From Chryseobacterium daeguense DSM 19388 (GTDB lineage: Bacteria; Bacteroidota; Bacteroidia; Flavobacteriales; Weeksellaceae): a stretch of DNA of 64,000 nt. Of this stretch, positions 7,972-17,100 are shown piece after piece. The position numbers were made by a program, and so were the translations under genes. The stretch's first letter is position 1. The number at the start of each line of letters is the position of its first letter. The stretch is from the NCBI RefSeq assembly GCF_000430825.1, contig NZ_AUMT01000002.1, positions 372,001 to 436,000 on the forward strand. Reading direction: 5' to 3'. The notes beneath the pieces were generated by a model that saw nothing but the letters and a program-made list of their open reading frames with translations, was not told the origin of the DNA and did not search any database.

Positions 7972-8421
7972 ATGGAAAAGAAGACAACAATCACAGTCGG
8001 GTTGGCTTTAGCGTTATCGCTAATTGCCGGGAAAGCTTATGGACAGGATCGTGTGATCAGTCAAAACCAGCTACCGGGAACGGCAAAAACATTTTTAGTT
8101 TCAAACTTTAAAGGTGTTGCGATCGGTACGGTAATAGAAGACAAAGAATTTTATGGTGTAGATGAATATAAAGTAAGACTTGGAAATGGTGTGAAAGTAG
8201 ACTTCGACAGTAAAGGAAACTGGAAAGAAGTGAACGGTGAGCATCAGAAAATTCCTAATGCTTTCATTCCGGCACCCATTAAAAATTACGTTAGCAAAAG
8301 CTTTCCAAATACCTACATTACTAAAATAGAAAAAGAAAGATGGTCTTATAAGGCAGAATTGTCAAACGGGATTGATCTAGAATTTGATAGTAAAGGGAGA
8401 TTTAAAAGAATTGATGATTAG
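7972..8421 (+). CDS. Secreted PepSY-like (beta-lactamase-inhibitor-like) protein
   Basis: A 149-aa exported protein: signal peptide through about residue 24 (LALALSLIAGKAYGQ), then two PepSY-like repeats. Each repeat has a helix (LPGTAKTFLVSNFKG; IPAPIKNYVSKSFPN) followed by beta strands with the pattern YKVRLGNGVKVDFDSKGNW / YKAELSNGIDLEFDSKGRF. This tandem architecture is that of the putative beta-lactamase-inhibitor-like PepSY family of Bacteroidota. It lies just upstream of a second short PepSY-like ORF and a two-component system, a recurrent neighbourhood. Function is unknown; binding of peptides or envelope stress signalling is speculation. Confidence 0.75.
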   Translation: MEKKTTITVGLALALSLIAGKAYGQDRVISQNQLPGTAKTFLVSNFKGVAIGTVIEDKEFYGVDEYKVRLGNGVKVDFDSKGNWKEVNGEHQKIPNAFIPAPIKNYVSKSFPNTYITKIEKERWSYKAELSNGIDLEFDSKGRFKRIDD

Positions 8422-8441
8422 GAAAATTATTAACTGAAATA

Positions 8442-8690
8442 ATGAATATTATGAAAATTATCTGGAAGCGTAAGCACGCTTATCACAAAATAAAATCAAA
8501 GGTCATGGTAAACTGGAACACAATAAACAGAAATGTAAGACAAAATATCCTTAGTTATATTACAAGAAATCATTCGGGTAGTGTAGTAGATTCTATCGAA
8601 GAAAAATTTAATGCATATAAAATCAATTTTATGAATGGTTTAAGCCTTTTCTTTGATAAAAATGGTCAGTATTTAAAAAAGAGCATATAA
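8442..8690 (+). CDS. Short PepSY-like protein
   Basis: An 82-aa protein whose second half (VRQNILSYITRNHSGSVVDSIEE, then YKINFMNGLSLFFDKNGQYL) repeats the helix-strand pattern of the preceding PepSY-like protein, including the signature NGxxLxFDxxGxxxK. It has no signal peptide; the N-terminus is basic (MNIMKIIWKRKHAYHKIKSK). It may be a truncated duplicate that lost its secretion signal and first repeat. Twenty bases separate it from the upstream gene, and a terminator follows. Confidence 0.6.
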   Translation: MNIMKIIWKRKHAYHKIKSKVMVNWNTINRNVRQNILSYITRNHSGSVVDSIEEKFNAYKINFMNGLSLFFDKNGQYLKKSI

Positions 8691-8698
8691 AGCTTAAA

Positions 8699-8729
8699 AA
8701 CAGCCTTCTCTAAGCAGGGGTTGTTTTTT
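8699..8729 (+). terminator. Intrinsic terminator after the PepSY genes
   Basis: AACAGCC (8699-8705) pairs with GGTTGTT (8718-8724) including one G-T pair, followed by T residues. It separates the PepSY pair from the two-component system. Confidence 0.7.
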
Positions 8730-8782
8730 TATATATTTGAATAAGGTAATATTTTCTGAAGAGGAAATGCAAAAGTTAGGGT

Positions 8783-9454
8783 ATGAAGATTTTAATTATT
8801 GAAGATGAACCGGAAATACGTAATGTTGTTCAGGATTTTCTTGAATCAGAACATTTTATAGTAGAGTATGCCGAAGATTTCAATTCCGGGCTGGATAAAA
8901 TCATTTCTTATGAGTATGACTGTATTCTTTTGGATATTATGCTGCCCGACGGAAACGGAATGGAACTTCTAAAGGAAATTAAAAGCATGCATAAAAAAGA
9001 TCCGGTGATCATTTTGTCGGCTAAAGATTCTGTGGACGATAAAGTAAACGGCCTCGAAATAGGAGCTGACGATTATCTTGCAAAACCTTTTCACCTTGCT
9101 GAGCTTATGGCGAGGATAAAATCTGTTATCAGAAGAAAAAATCAGGATGGTGAGAATATTATCAGCTATAAAAATATTTCCATTGATCCTGAAAGCAGAG
9201 TTGTAAAAATTAATGATAATGAATTGATACTTAACAGGAAAGAATACGACCTTTTATACTATTTTGTTATTCATCCGGAAAAAACACTACAGAAAACCAT
9301 GCTTGCAGAAGCAATCTGGGGAGATTATATTGATCAGGCAGACAGTCTGGATTTTATTTATTCACAGATCAAAAACCTTCGGAAAAAATTAAAATCATCT
9401 AACTCGGAGGCTGATTTTCAGGCTGTCTACGGAATTGGTTATAAATTTATTTAA
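8783..9454 (+). CDS. OmpR-family response regulator
   Basis: A 223-aa two-component regulator. The receiver domain (1-118) has the acidic pair Glu7/Asp8, the phospho-acceptor Asp51 in LLDIMLPDG, and Lys101 in LAKPF. The C-terminal winged helix (about 128-223) binds DNA (LNRKEYDLLYYFVIHPEKTL ... IYSQIKNLRKKL ... GIGYKFI). Its stop overlaps the kinase ATG (TAATG), so the two are translationally coupled. Regulation of the neighbouring PepSY genes is plausible from position only. Confidence 0.92.
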   Translation: MKILIIEDEPEIRNVVQDFLESEHFIVEYAEDFNSGLDKIISYEYDCILLDIMLPDGNGMELLKEIKSMHKKDPVIILSAKDSVDDKVNGLEIGADDYLAKPFHLAELMARIKSVIRRKNQDGENIISYKNISIDPESRVVKINDNELILNRKEYDLLYYFVIHPEKTLQKTMLAEAIWGDYIDQADSLDFIYSQIKNLRKKLKSSNSEADFQAVYGIGYKFI

Positions 9455-10737
9455 TGAAAGTCTCACTTAAATATTATACATTAAAATACCTTGTCGGAAT
9501 TCTCCTTTTGATTATTGCCGTTTGGGCCGCGATTTTTTATGCTTATATTCTGGATGAAGTCTATGACAATGTGGATGACGGGCTGAAAGACAGAAAGATA
9601 CAAATTGTAAAGGCCGTTTATCTAGATGAAAAGCTATTAAAAAGTGATGAGTTTGGATTTAATGAATTTAAGATAACTCCGGTTTCCCCTTCTGATTATA
9701 AAGATAAAAATAAATTTTACAACAAATTCTTCTACATGGAGTATGACGATCAGGATCAGCCATACCGTGTCCTGGAAACGGATTTTATTGATCAGTTTGG
9801 GAAGCATCAGAAACTGGAAATCAGAGCTTCTACGGTAGAAGAGGATGAACTTGTGTATGACCTTACAACAGCTTTGGTTGTGCTTTATATCATGTTGGTT
9901 ATCAGTATTATTGCGGTCAATGGTTTTTTGTTGAACAAAGCTATGCGTCCTTTTTATTCGATTTTGGATAAGCTTAAAAAATATCAGTTCGGTGTGCCGG
10001 ATTCTTCGCTCGCTCCTCAAAATTATTCCATCACAGAATTTGAAGAGCTGAATATGGAAATAGATGAAATGATTGAGCGAAATGAGCTTGTTTTTCATCA
10101 GCAAAAACAGTTCATAGAAAATGCTTCTCATGAATTGCAGACTCCTTTAGCTATTGCAATCAATAAAATTGATCTTTCTATTCAGAATGAAAATCTGGAT
10201 AAAAAAAATATGAATTTTCTCACCGAAATTAAGAATGACCTGAGAAGAATGGCAGGACTAAATAAATCTTTGTTAATGCTCTCTAAGATTGAGAATAATC
10301 AATACAATAAAGCATCAAGCCTAAATTTTAATTCATTGATTTCCGAACTGGTTAAAAGCTACGAAGATTTTATTGAATTTAAAAAGATCGATGTAAATAT
10401 TGTTGAAAAAGAAAATTTTGAGGCTGTTTTTGATCCTGATCTGGCTAATATTTTACTTTCGAATTTACTTAAAAATGCAGTAAAATATACCAATCCGAAA
10501 GGTTTTATAAATATCATTACGGAAAAAAGAAGGCTGATCTTTCAAAATACCGGCTCGGAGGCTTCGCTGGACAAATTTCAGATCTTTAACCGTTTTTATA
10601 AGCAGGGAGCAGACCAGAATTCAACAGGTTTGGGGCTGTCTATCATCAAGACCATAATAAAACAATATCCCGGCTGGGATATTGTTTATGAGTTTGAAGG
10701 CGGAATGCATTATTTTATTCTTAAAAAAGAAAAATAG
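9454..10737 (+). CDS. Sensor histidine kinase
   Basis: A 427-aa membrane kinase. Transmembrane segments lie at about residues 10-31 and 138-160, enclosing a roughly 105-residue periplasmic sensor. A HAMP-like linker follows, then the HisKA box with phospho-acceptor His226 (FIENASHELQTPLAIA), the N box LLSNLLKNAVKYT and the G box STGLGLSIIKTII. It forms a pair with the preceding regulator (1-base overlap). The signal is unknown. It converges on trpS with only 14 bases between stops. Confidence 0.92.
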   Translation: MKVSLKYYTLKYLVGILLLIIAVWAAIFYAYILDEVYDNVDDGLKDRKIQIVKAVYLDEKLLKSDEFGFNEFKITPVSPSDYKDKNKFYNKFFYMEYDDQDQPYRVLETDFIDQFGKHQKLEIRASTVEEDELVYDLTTALVVLYIMLVISIIAVNGFLLNKAMRPFYSILDKLKKYQFGVPDSSLAPQNYSITEFEELNMEIDEMIERNELVFHQQKQFIENASHELQTPLAIAINKIDLSIQNENLDKKNMNFLTEIKNDLRRMAGLNKSLLMLSKIENNQYNKASSLNFNSLISELVKSYEDFIEFKKIDVNIVEKENFEAVFDPDLANILLSNLLKNAVKYTNPKGFINIITEKRRLIFQNTGSEASLDKFQIFNRFYKQGADQNSTGLGLSIIKTIIKQYPGWDIVYEFEGGMHYFILKKEK

Positions 10738-10751
10738 CAGGCCGCTTTGTA

Positions 10752-11720
10752 TTAAATTCCTAAGCTTTCTCTTACCCTTTTAATAGTTTCAAGGGCAATT
10801 ACACGTGTTTTTGCAGCTCCTTCCTGAAGTTTTGCTTCCAGCTCATCAAGATTATTCATGTAATAACTGAATGCTTCCCTTTCCTTTTCGAACCTTGTAA
10901 GAATTAAGTCTAAAAGCTCTTTCTTAGCATGCCCGTAACCGAAATTCCCGGCAAGGTATTTTGCTCTTAATTCTTCTGTCTGTTCAGGAGTTGCAATCAG
11001 CTGATAGATGGCAAAAACCTTATCCGTTTCAGGATCTTTAGGCTCTTCCAGTGATTTGGAATCTGTTTCAATGCTCATTACCTGCTTTTTCAGCTCCTTT
11101 TCAGGCAGGAAAATATTAATGATATTTCCTCTGGATTTAGACATTTTGTGACCGTCAATTCCGGGTACATATTTTGTGTTTTCCTGAAGCTCAGCCTGTG
11201 GCAATACCAATACTTCACCCATCTGATTATTAAATCTTGAAGCGACATCGCGGGCAATTTCCAAATGCTGAAGCTGGTCTTTTCCTACAGGAACAATCTC
11301 TGCATCATACAGTAAAATATCAGCAGCCATTAATATCGGGTAGGTAAATAATCCTGCATTCACATCTTGGAGCCTGTCTGCCTTATCTTTAAAAGAGTGT
11401 GCAAGCGTTAATCTCTGGTAAGGAAAAAAACATGATAAATGCCAAGAAAGTTCACAGGTTTCAGGGATATCACTCTGTCTGTAAAAAAATGTTTTTTCTG
11501 TATCCAGCCCACAAGCAAGCCAAGCCGCAGCAATCTCGTAGGTATTTTGTCTAAGTTCGGCTGCATTTTTTATCTGTGTTAAAGAATGCAGGTTTGCGAT
11601 AAATAAAAAAGATTCATTTCCTTCCTGTTTTGATAGCTCAATTGCAGGAATAATTGCACCCAGTAAATTACCAAGGTGCGGTGTTCCGGTGGCTTGAATG
11701 CCGGTAAGAATTCTTGACAT
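10752..11720 (-). CDS. trpS: Tryptophanyl-tRNA synthetase
   Basis: A 322-aa class I aminoacyl-tRNA synthetase charging tRNA-Trp. The HIGH-type signature is TGTPHLGNLLG (11-21) and the KMSKS signature is exact at 192-196. The tryptophan-pocket region AADILLYDAEIVPVGKDQLQH (132-152) is typical. Length fits the family. The TAAATTTG in its leader (minus strand, 11761-11754) is a possible -7 box, though no TTG lies at the right distance. Confidence 0.96.
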   Translation of the reverse strand: MSRILTGIQATGTPHLGNLLGAIIPAIELSKQEGNESFLFIANLHSLTQIKNAAELRQNTYEIAAAWLACGLDTEKTFFYRQSDIPETCELSWHLSCFFPYQRLTLAHSFKDKADRLQDVNAGLFTYPILMAADILLYDAEIVPVGKDQLQHLEIARDVASRFNNQMGEVLVLPQAELQENTKYVPGIDGHKMSKSRGNIINIFLPEKELKKQVMSIETDSKSLEEPKDPETDKVFAIYQLIATPEQTEELRAKYLAGNFGYGHAKKELLDLILTRFEKEREAFSYYMNNLDELEAKLQEGAAKTRVIALETIKRVRESLGI

Positions 11721-11792
11721 TGTTTAAAGTTTATATTTAAAATTAATGAATTGCAAATTTAAGAGAATCGATTCAATGTATAATAAAGTTAT

Positions 11793-11888
11793 ACCACAGA
11801 TTAGCATAAATTTTCACAGATGACTGCGCATATTTTTTAAAATGAATTAGAACATAAACATCTGTGAAAATTTATGCTAATCTGTGGT
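11793..11888. repeat. Perfect 30-bp inverted repeat with 36-base loop
   Basis: The left arm 11793-11822 (begins ACCACAGATTAGC) and right arm 11859-11888 (ends GCTAATCTGTGGT) are exact reverse complements over 30 bp. The element fills the gap between the trpS start and the stop of the SanA-like gene. It resembles dispersed CCACAGATT palindromes of flavobacterial genomes. A 30-bp stem would be a very stable RNA hairpin at the 3' end of the upstream minus-strand operon. Confidence 0.9.
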
Positions 11889-11903
11889 TAAAAAATATTT
11901 TAA

Positions 11904-12548
11904 TTAAGGAATCAGAATTTTCTCCCCTCCGAACTTCGGCTCAACGCCCACAAGCAAATCATAATAGGCCTTTGCTTTAGCCAGGTATTCCCTGATATTA
12001 GTTTTAAAGCCCGCATATTTATTGACATCTTTAGCATTGTAGCCAAAGGCGTCAATTCCATTATGCTTAGCCAAAAATACAGCTCTTTCATTATGAAACT
12101 TCTGTGAAATAATAATCAGTTTTGTCTGCCCGAAAATTTCTTTAGCCCTCACTACAGAATCCAGTGTTCTGAAACCTGCATGATCCAGAAAAATTCTGTC
12201 CTGGGGAATGCCATATTTATTTAAAGTCAAGAGCATATCTTCCGGCTCATTATAATCCTTCGTGCTGTTGTCTCCGCTTACGATGATGTATTTTATTTTT
12301 CCGCTTTTGTACAAGTCCACGGCTGCCTGAATTCTGTTATAAAAATAAGCATTCGGAAGCCCGCTGTTCAGATTTTTACTGGTTCCCAGAAGCAGGGCTG
12401 TCTTTGTTTCCGGAATATCTGAAATGTTGTAAAAGATATAAGCTTCAGTATCTTTTTTGATGGAATAATTCGCCCAGGCAATAAAAATAATTCCTGCAAC
12501 CAATAGAAGCAGGAAAATTTTAAAAATATTTTTAATTAATCTTTTCAT
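11904..12548 (-). CDS. SanA/YdcF-like DUF218 membrane-anchored protein
   Basis: A 214-aa protein with an N-terminal membrane anchor (residues 8-27) and a DUF218 domain outside the cytoplasmic membrane. Diagnostic segments are ALLLGTSKNLNSGLPNAYFYNRIQAAVDLY, IIVSGDNSTKDYNEPEDM and LIIISQKFHNERAVFLAKHNG. SanA proteins influence envelope permeability (vancomycin sensitivity in E. coli), though the biochemical role is unsettled. It lies 15 bases after lspA on the same strand, so the two are likely an operon. Confidence 0.85.
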   Translation of the reverse strand: MKRLIKNIFKIFLLLLVAGIIFIAWANYSIKKDTEAYIFYNISDIPETKTALLLGTSKNLNSGLPNAYFYNRIQAAVDLYKSGKIKYIIVSGDNSTKDYNEPEDMLLTLNKYGIPQDRIFLDHAGFRTLDSVVRAKEIFGQTKLIIISQKFHNERAVFLAKHNGIDAFGYNAKDVNKYAGFKTNIREYLAKAKAYYDLLVGVEPKFGGEKILIP

Positions 12549-12563
12549 CAGGTGTAAAATATT

Positions 12564-13202
12564 CTAAAATTCGAGGCCGTTCGGGAATGCTTTTTTTCTG
12601 AACAGCAACAATAATACAGCTCCTACAGTGATGGCAGAATCTGCAACATTGAATATATATTTGAAAAATTCAATATGTTTTCCTCCTATTAAAGGCCAGC
12701 TTTCAGGGACGTTCCAGTCAACAAGAGGGAAGTGGAGCATATCCACAACGCAGCCTCTCATGAAAGAAGAATAGCCTTCACCGAAGGGAACGAATTTGGA
12801 AACTCCGCCGTATCCGATCCACCGGTCAATGCTTGGGTCATATACCGTTCCGCTGTCGAAAATCAATCCGTAGAACATACCGTCAATCAGGTTGCCTATT
12901 GCACCGGCAAAAATCATGGCCATAGGGATCAGCAGATAATTGGATTCTCCGCGCTGCAGCCATTTTTTAAATAAATAAATCATTCCTCCAATAAGGAAAA
13001 TCCTTACAATTACAAGGAAATATTTCCCGATTACACCACCGAAATGAAGCCCGTAAGCCATTCCCGGATTTTCCACGAAAGTCAGCTTGAATCCCGGCAA
13101 TACGGAAATGCTGTCATCCAGATTGAAATGTGTTTTAATGTAGATTTTTGAAGCCTGATCTATTAATAAAATAAGAAAAGTTACCAATACTATTTTTTTC
13201 AT
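12564..13202 (-). CDS. lspA: Lipoprotein signal peptidase (signal peptidase II)
   Basis: A 212-aa inner-membrane aspartic protease that cleaves prolipoprotein signal peptides. The catalytic pair is Asp107 in GAIGNLIDG and Asp188 in FNVADSAITVG; N-terminal DQASK and ENPGMAYG motifs are present. At 212 aa it is about 45 residues longer than proteobacterial LspA. The extra material (about residues 112-178, with FVPFGEGYSSF and VVDMLHFPLVDW) sits between the two catalytic motifs, as in other Bacteroidota. It overlaps the start-stop junction of the upstream small gene by one base. Confidence 0.93.
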   Translation of the reverse strand: MKKIVLVTFLILLIDQASKIYIKTHFNLDDSISVLPGFKLTFVENPGMAYGLHFGGVIGKYFLVIVRIFLIGGMIYLFKKWLQRGESNYLLIPMAMIFAGAIGNLIDGMFYGLIFDSGTVYDPSIDRWIGYGGVSKFVPFGEGYSSFMRGCVVDMLHFPLVDWNVPESWPLIGGKHIEFFKYIFNVADSAITVGAVLLLLFRKKAFPNGLEF

Positions 13203-13393
13203 TACAATCCTTTTGGTTTTGACGGTTTTCCTATTTTTTCGTTTTTTTTCTCAACGATTTTTTTGATCGTTTTCTCATTATGATGTGTATTCTTGGTATG
13301 GAACTTCTCAAATTTGATATTCATTTCTTTCAATACACTTTTCAGTGCATTCAATTCCATTGCATTTTTGGTGTGGACGATTATGGATTCCAT
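13202..13393 (-). CDS. Small DUF2683-like protein
   Basis: A 63-aa basic protein beginning MESIIVHTKNAMELNALKSVL, a pattern of the DUF2683 family (a beta strand, then a helix KSVLKEMNIKFEKF). The lysine-rich tail is likely disordered. Its stop shares one base with the lspA start, indicating translational coupling. Function unknown. Confidence 0.6.
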   Translation of the reverse strand: MESIIVHTKNAMELNALKSVLKEMNIKFEKFHTKNTHHNEKTIKKIVEKKNEKIGKPSKPKGL

Positions 13394-13408
13394 TTTTACT
13401 GTAATTTT

Positions 13409-13654
13409 TCATTTTTTAGACAACTCATCAAGCCTTTTTCTGTCTTTTGGAGACAAATCATTGACTCCGTTCTTGCCCATTTTGCTTAAAAGCTTGTCGA
13501 TTTCTTTTTCCCTCTCGCGCTTATCAGAATTAAACTGATCATCAATTGTATAATTTTTTTGTGGAGAAGAAAAAAATCTGTTCCTGATCCATTCTCTGTT
13601 GAAAAATCCTAAAATGACAACGATGATAATTAATAAAATTAAGAATTCGCTCAT
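13409..13654 (-). CDS. Small membrane-anchored protein, DUF6576-like
   Basis: An 81-aa protein with one N-terminal transmembrane helix (FLILLIIIVVILGFF, residues 4-18) and a short cytoplasmic domain ending LLSKMGKNGVNDLSPKDRKRLDELS. That C-terminal helix pair resembles the DUF6576 module also found at the end of rhomboid proteins. It sits between the DksA-like gene and the lspA group on the same strand. Function unknown. Confidence 0.6.
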   Translation of the reverse strand: MSEFLILLIIIVVILGFFNREWIRNRFFSSPQKNYTIDDQFNSDKREREKEIDKLLSKMGKNGVNDLSPKDRKRLDELSKK

Positions 13655-13735
13655 GGATATAAATTAAAAATTAGGTTTATAAAGTATTTCATGAAATACG
13701 ATATAAACCCAAATTTATTTTAACTAACCTTACGG

Positions 13736-14116
13736 TTATTTCTGCATATTTTTCGCTTCAATGCTCAGCGTAGCGTGAGGAACTGCCAGAAGCCTTTCTT
13801 TAGGGATCAGCTTACCCGTTACTCTGCAAACGCCGTATGTTTTATTTTCAATTCTTATTAAAGCATTTTTAAGATCACGTACAAATTTTTCCTGTCTTCC
13901 TGCCAAAATAGAATTTTGCTCCTTGCTCAACGTTTCAGCACCTTCTTCAAATGCCTTGAACGTTGGGGAAGTATCATCAGTCCCGTTATTCTGATCATTG
14001 ATGAAACTTTCTCTAATCAGTTTCAAATCATTTTCAGCTTTTTCTATTTTTTCTTTAATAATAGCCTTAAATTCCTGCAGATCAGCATCGCTGTATCGTA
14101 CTCTTTCGTCTGACAT
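13736..14116 (-). CDS. TraR/DksA-family protein with degenerate zinc finger
   Basis: A 126-aa protein with an N-terminal coiled-coil-like helical region (residues 10-90) and a C-terminal segment aligned with the DksA zinc finger (YGVCRVTGKLIPKERLLAVPHATLSIEA). Only one of the four zinc cysteines remains (Cys96); Thr, Leu and Ala/Glu occupy the other positions, so classical zinc binding is unlikely. DksA-family proteins bind RNA polymerase through the secondary channel and tune promoters with ppGpp; whether this member does so is not known. It lies next to ileS on the same strand. Confidence 0.78.
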   Translation of the reverse strand: MSDERVRYSDADLQEFKAIIKEKIEKAENDLKLIRESFINDQNNGTDDTSPTFKAFEEGAETLSKEQNSILAGRQEKFVRDLKNALIRIENKTYGVCRVTGKLIPKERLLAVPHATLSIEAKNMQK

Positions 14117-14175
14117 GTTCTTTTCTCTTTTTTAATAAAATTATGAAATGGAATTTGAAAAACAATAACTATATG

Positions 14176-17100
14176 TTAATTTTTTTCAACATTTATCTTG
14201 AAATTAACCTCATCTATTTCGATTTCGTTAAAATTTGAAAGTGAAGATACAATTTCTATTTTATTTGACAAGACCTCTGATGAAATATATTCTTCATTTT
14301 TCTTAATATCATGTAAGAATGGTGAAGATTCTTCCACAAAGATGTTAATTCTGTCCGTTAAATCGAAATCTTTATCTTTTCTCAGGTTCTGAATCCTGTT
14401 AATAAACTCTCTTGCAATTCCTTCAGATTTTAACTCGTCTGTTAACGTCAAATCTAATGCCACAGTTGTTTTACCATCAGAAGTTACCGTCCATCCCGGA
14501 ATATCTTTTGTGGAAATTTCTACATCATCAGTTATAATTTCATATCCCTGAATGTCTAATTTTCCTTCTTTTTCTAATTTTGAAATCTGCTCTGCATCAA
14601 GATTTGCAATTTCTCCTCCAACCGTTTTCATGTCTTTCCCCAGCTTAGGACCAAGCGCTTTGAAGTTCGCTTTTATTTGTTTTACAATTAAATGTGATGC
14701 TTCTTCCGCATTGATTAATTGAATTTCTTTAACATTTACTTCCTGCTTGATTAATTCAGAAACCGCAGAAATCTGCTCTTCCGTTTTTGAATCCAAAACA
14801 GGGATTAATACTTTCTGTAACGGCTGACGAACTTTTACGTTTTCTTTTTTTCTTAAAGAGAAAACCATGCTTGTAATGCTCTGCGCCAAATGCGTTTTTT
14901 CAACCAGATCCTGATCTATTAAGCTCTCATCTGCAACAGGGAAATCTGTCAGGTGAATAGATTCAGCATTTTCTTTTCCTGTTACTTTATTTAAATCCTG
15001 ATACAGCTGGTCCATAAAGAACGGCGCAATCGGTGCGGATAATTTTGCAACAACCTCAAGACAAGTATATAAAGTCTGGTAAGCAGAGATTTTATCATCG
15101 GAATAATCTCCTTTCCAGAAACGTCTTCTGCATAATCTTACGTACCAGTTACTTAAGTTGTCGTTTACGAATGTATTGATCGACCTTGCAACTCTTGTGG
15201 GCTCGTAATCTTCGTAGAATGCTTTTACTTCTTTGATTAATAAATTTAATTCAGACAAAATCCATCTGTCGATTTCCGGACGGTTTTGAATATCTTTTTC
15301 AGAATAATTAAATCCGTCCACATTCGCGTACAAAGCAAAGAATGAATACGTGTTATAAAGTGTCCCGAAGAACTTTCTTCTGATCTCATCAATTCCTTCG
15401 ATATCGAATTTCAGGTTTTCCCAAGGATTTGCATTCGAAATCATGTACCAGCGCGTTGCATCCGGTCCGTAGATTGAAATAGTTTCAAATGGATCAACAG
15501 CATTTCCTTTGGATTTTGACATTTTCTGTCCGGTTTTATCCAAAACAAGCCCGTTACTCATTACATTTTTATAAGCAACTGAATCAAAGACTGCTGTTCC
15601 GATCGCATGCAGCGTATAGAACCAGCCACGCGTCTGATCAACCCCCTCTGCAATAAAATCAGCAGGGAATGCTTTATTGCTGTCGATTAATTCTTTATTC
15701 TCAAAAGGATAATGCAGCTGTGCATAAGGCATCGACCCGGAATCAAACCAAACGTCGATCAGATCACTCTCACGTCTCATTTCTCTTCCTGAATCTGAAA
15801 CTAAAATTACCTGGTCTACAATGTTTTTATGTAAATCTACCAAAGCATAGTTTTCTTCAGACATATTTCCAATCTCGAAGCCTTTGAATGGATTTTCTTT
15901 CATAACTCCTGCTGCGATTGACTTTTCGATCTCATTGTATAATTCTTCTACAGAACCGATGATTTTTTCTTCTGCCTGTCCTAAGCCTGTGGAAGGATCT
16001 GTTCTCCAGATCGGCAAAGGTATTCCCCAATATCTTGAACGGGAAAGATTCCAGTCGTTTATATTTTCCAGCCAGTTGGCAAAACGGCCTTCTCCAGTTG
16101 ATTTTGGCTTCCAGTTGATTTCTTTGTTTAAATCTACCAGTCTGTCTTTTACGGCAGTCATTTTCACAAACCATGAATCCAACGGGTAGTATAACAACGG
16201 TTCATCTGTTCTCCAGCTATGCGGGTAGCTGTGAACATATTTTTCAACCTTAAAGGCTTTATTTTCCTCTTTTAAACGAATAGCAATTTCTACATCCACA
16301 GACTTTTCAGGGGCTGTTCCTGCATCATAATATTCATTTTTAACATATTTGCCGGCAAAATCTCCCATGTGAGAAGTGAATCTTCCCTGTAGATCCACTA
16401 AAGGAACCGGATTTCCGTGTTCGTTTAAAACCAGCATTGGTGGAACTTCAGGTGTAGCTTCTTTCGCTACTTTCGCATCATCTGCACCAAAAGTCGGCGC
16501 CGTATGAACGATACCCGTTCCGTCTTCTGTCGTTACGAAATCTCCGGAAATTACTCTGAAAGCATTTTCCGGATTCTGATATGGTAAAGCGTAAGGCAAT
16601 AACTGCTCGTATTTAATGCCAACCAAATCAGCACCTTTGAATTCTGTCAGAATTTTGAAAGGGATAGTTTTTGTTTCAGAAGTATAATTAGCAAAATCTT
16701 CATCTGTTCCTTCTGCAAATTTTTTCCCGAACTGTTTTCCAACCAAAGCTTTAGCCAAAACAATATTGATAGGCTCAAAAGTATACTGGTTGAAAGTTTT
16801 AACTAAAACATAATCGATTTTTGGTCCGACAGTCAATGCCGTGTTGGAAGGCAACGTCCAAGGTGTTGTCGTCCAGGCTAAGAAATGCACGTCTCCAAAA
16901 CCTTGTAAAAATGAAGGCAATGTTTCCGGAAGTGTCTTAAACTGGGCTACAATTGTTGTGTCAGAAACATCTCGGTAAGCTCCGGGCTGGTTTACCTCGT
17001 GTGAAGATAATCCTGTTCCTGCTTTCGGAGAATAAGGCTGAATGGTGTATCCTTTGTACAATAATCCTTTATCATACAATTGTTTTAACAGCCACCAAAC

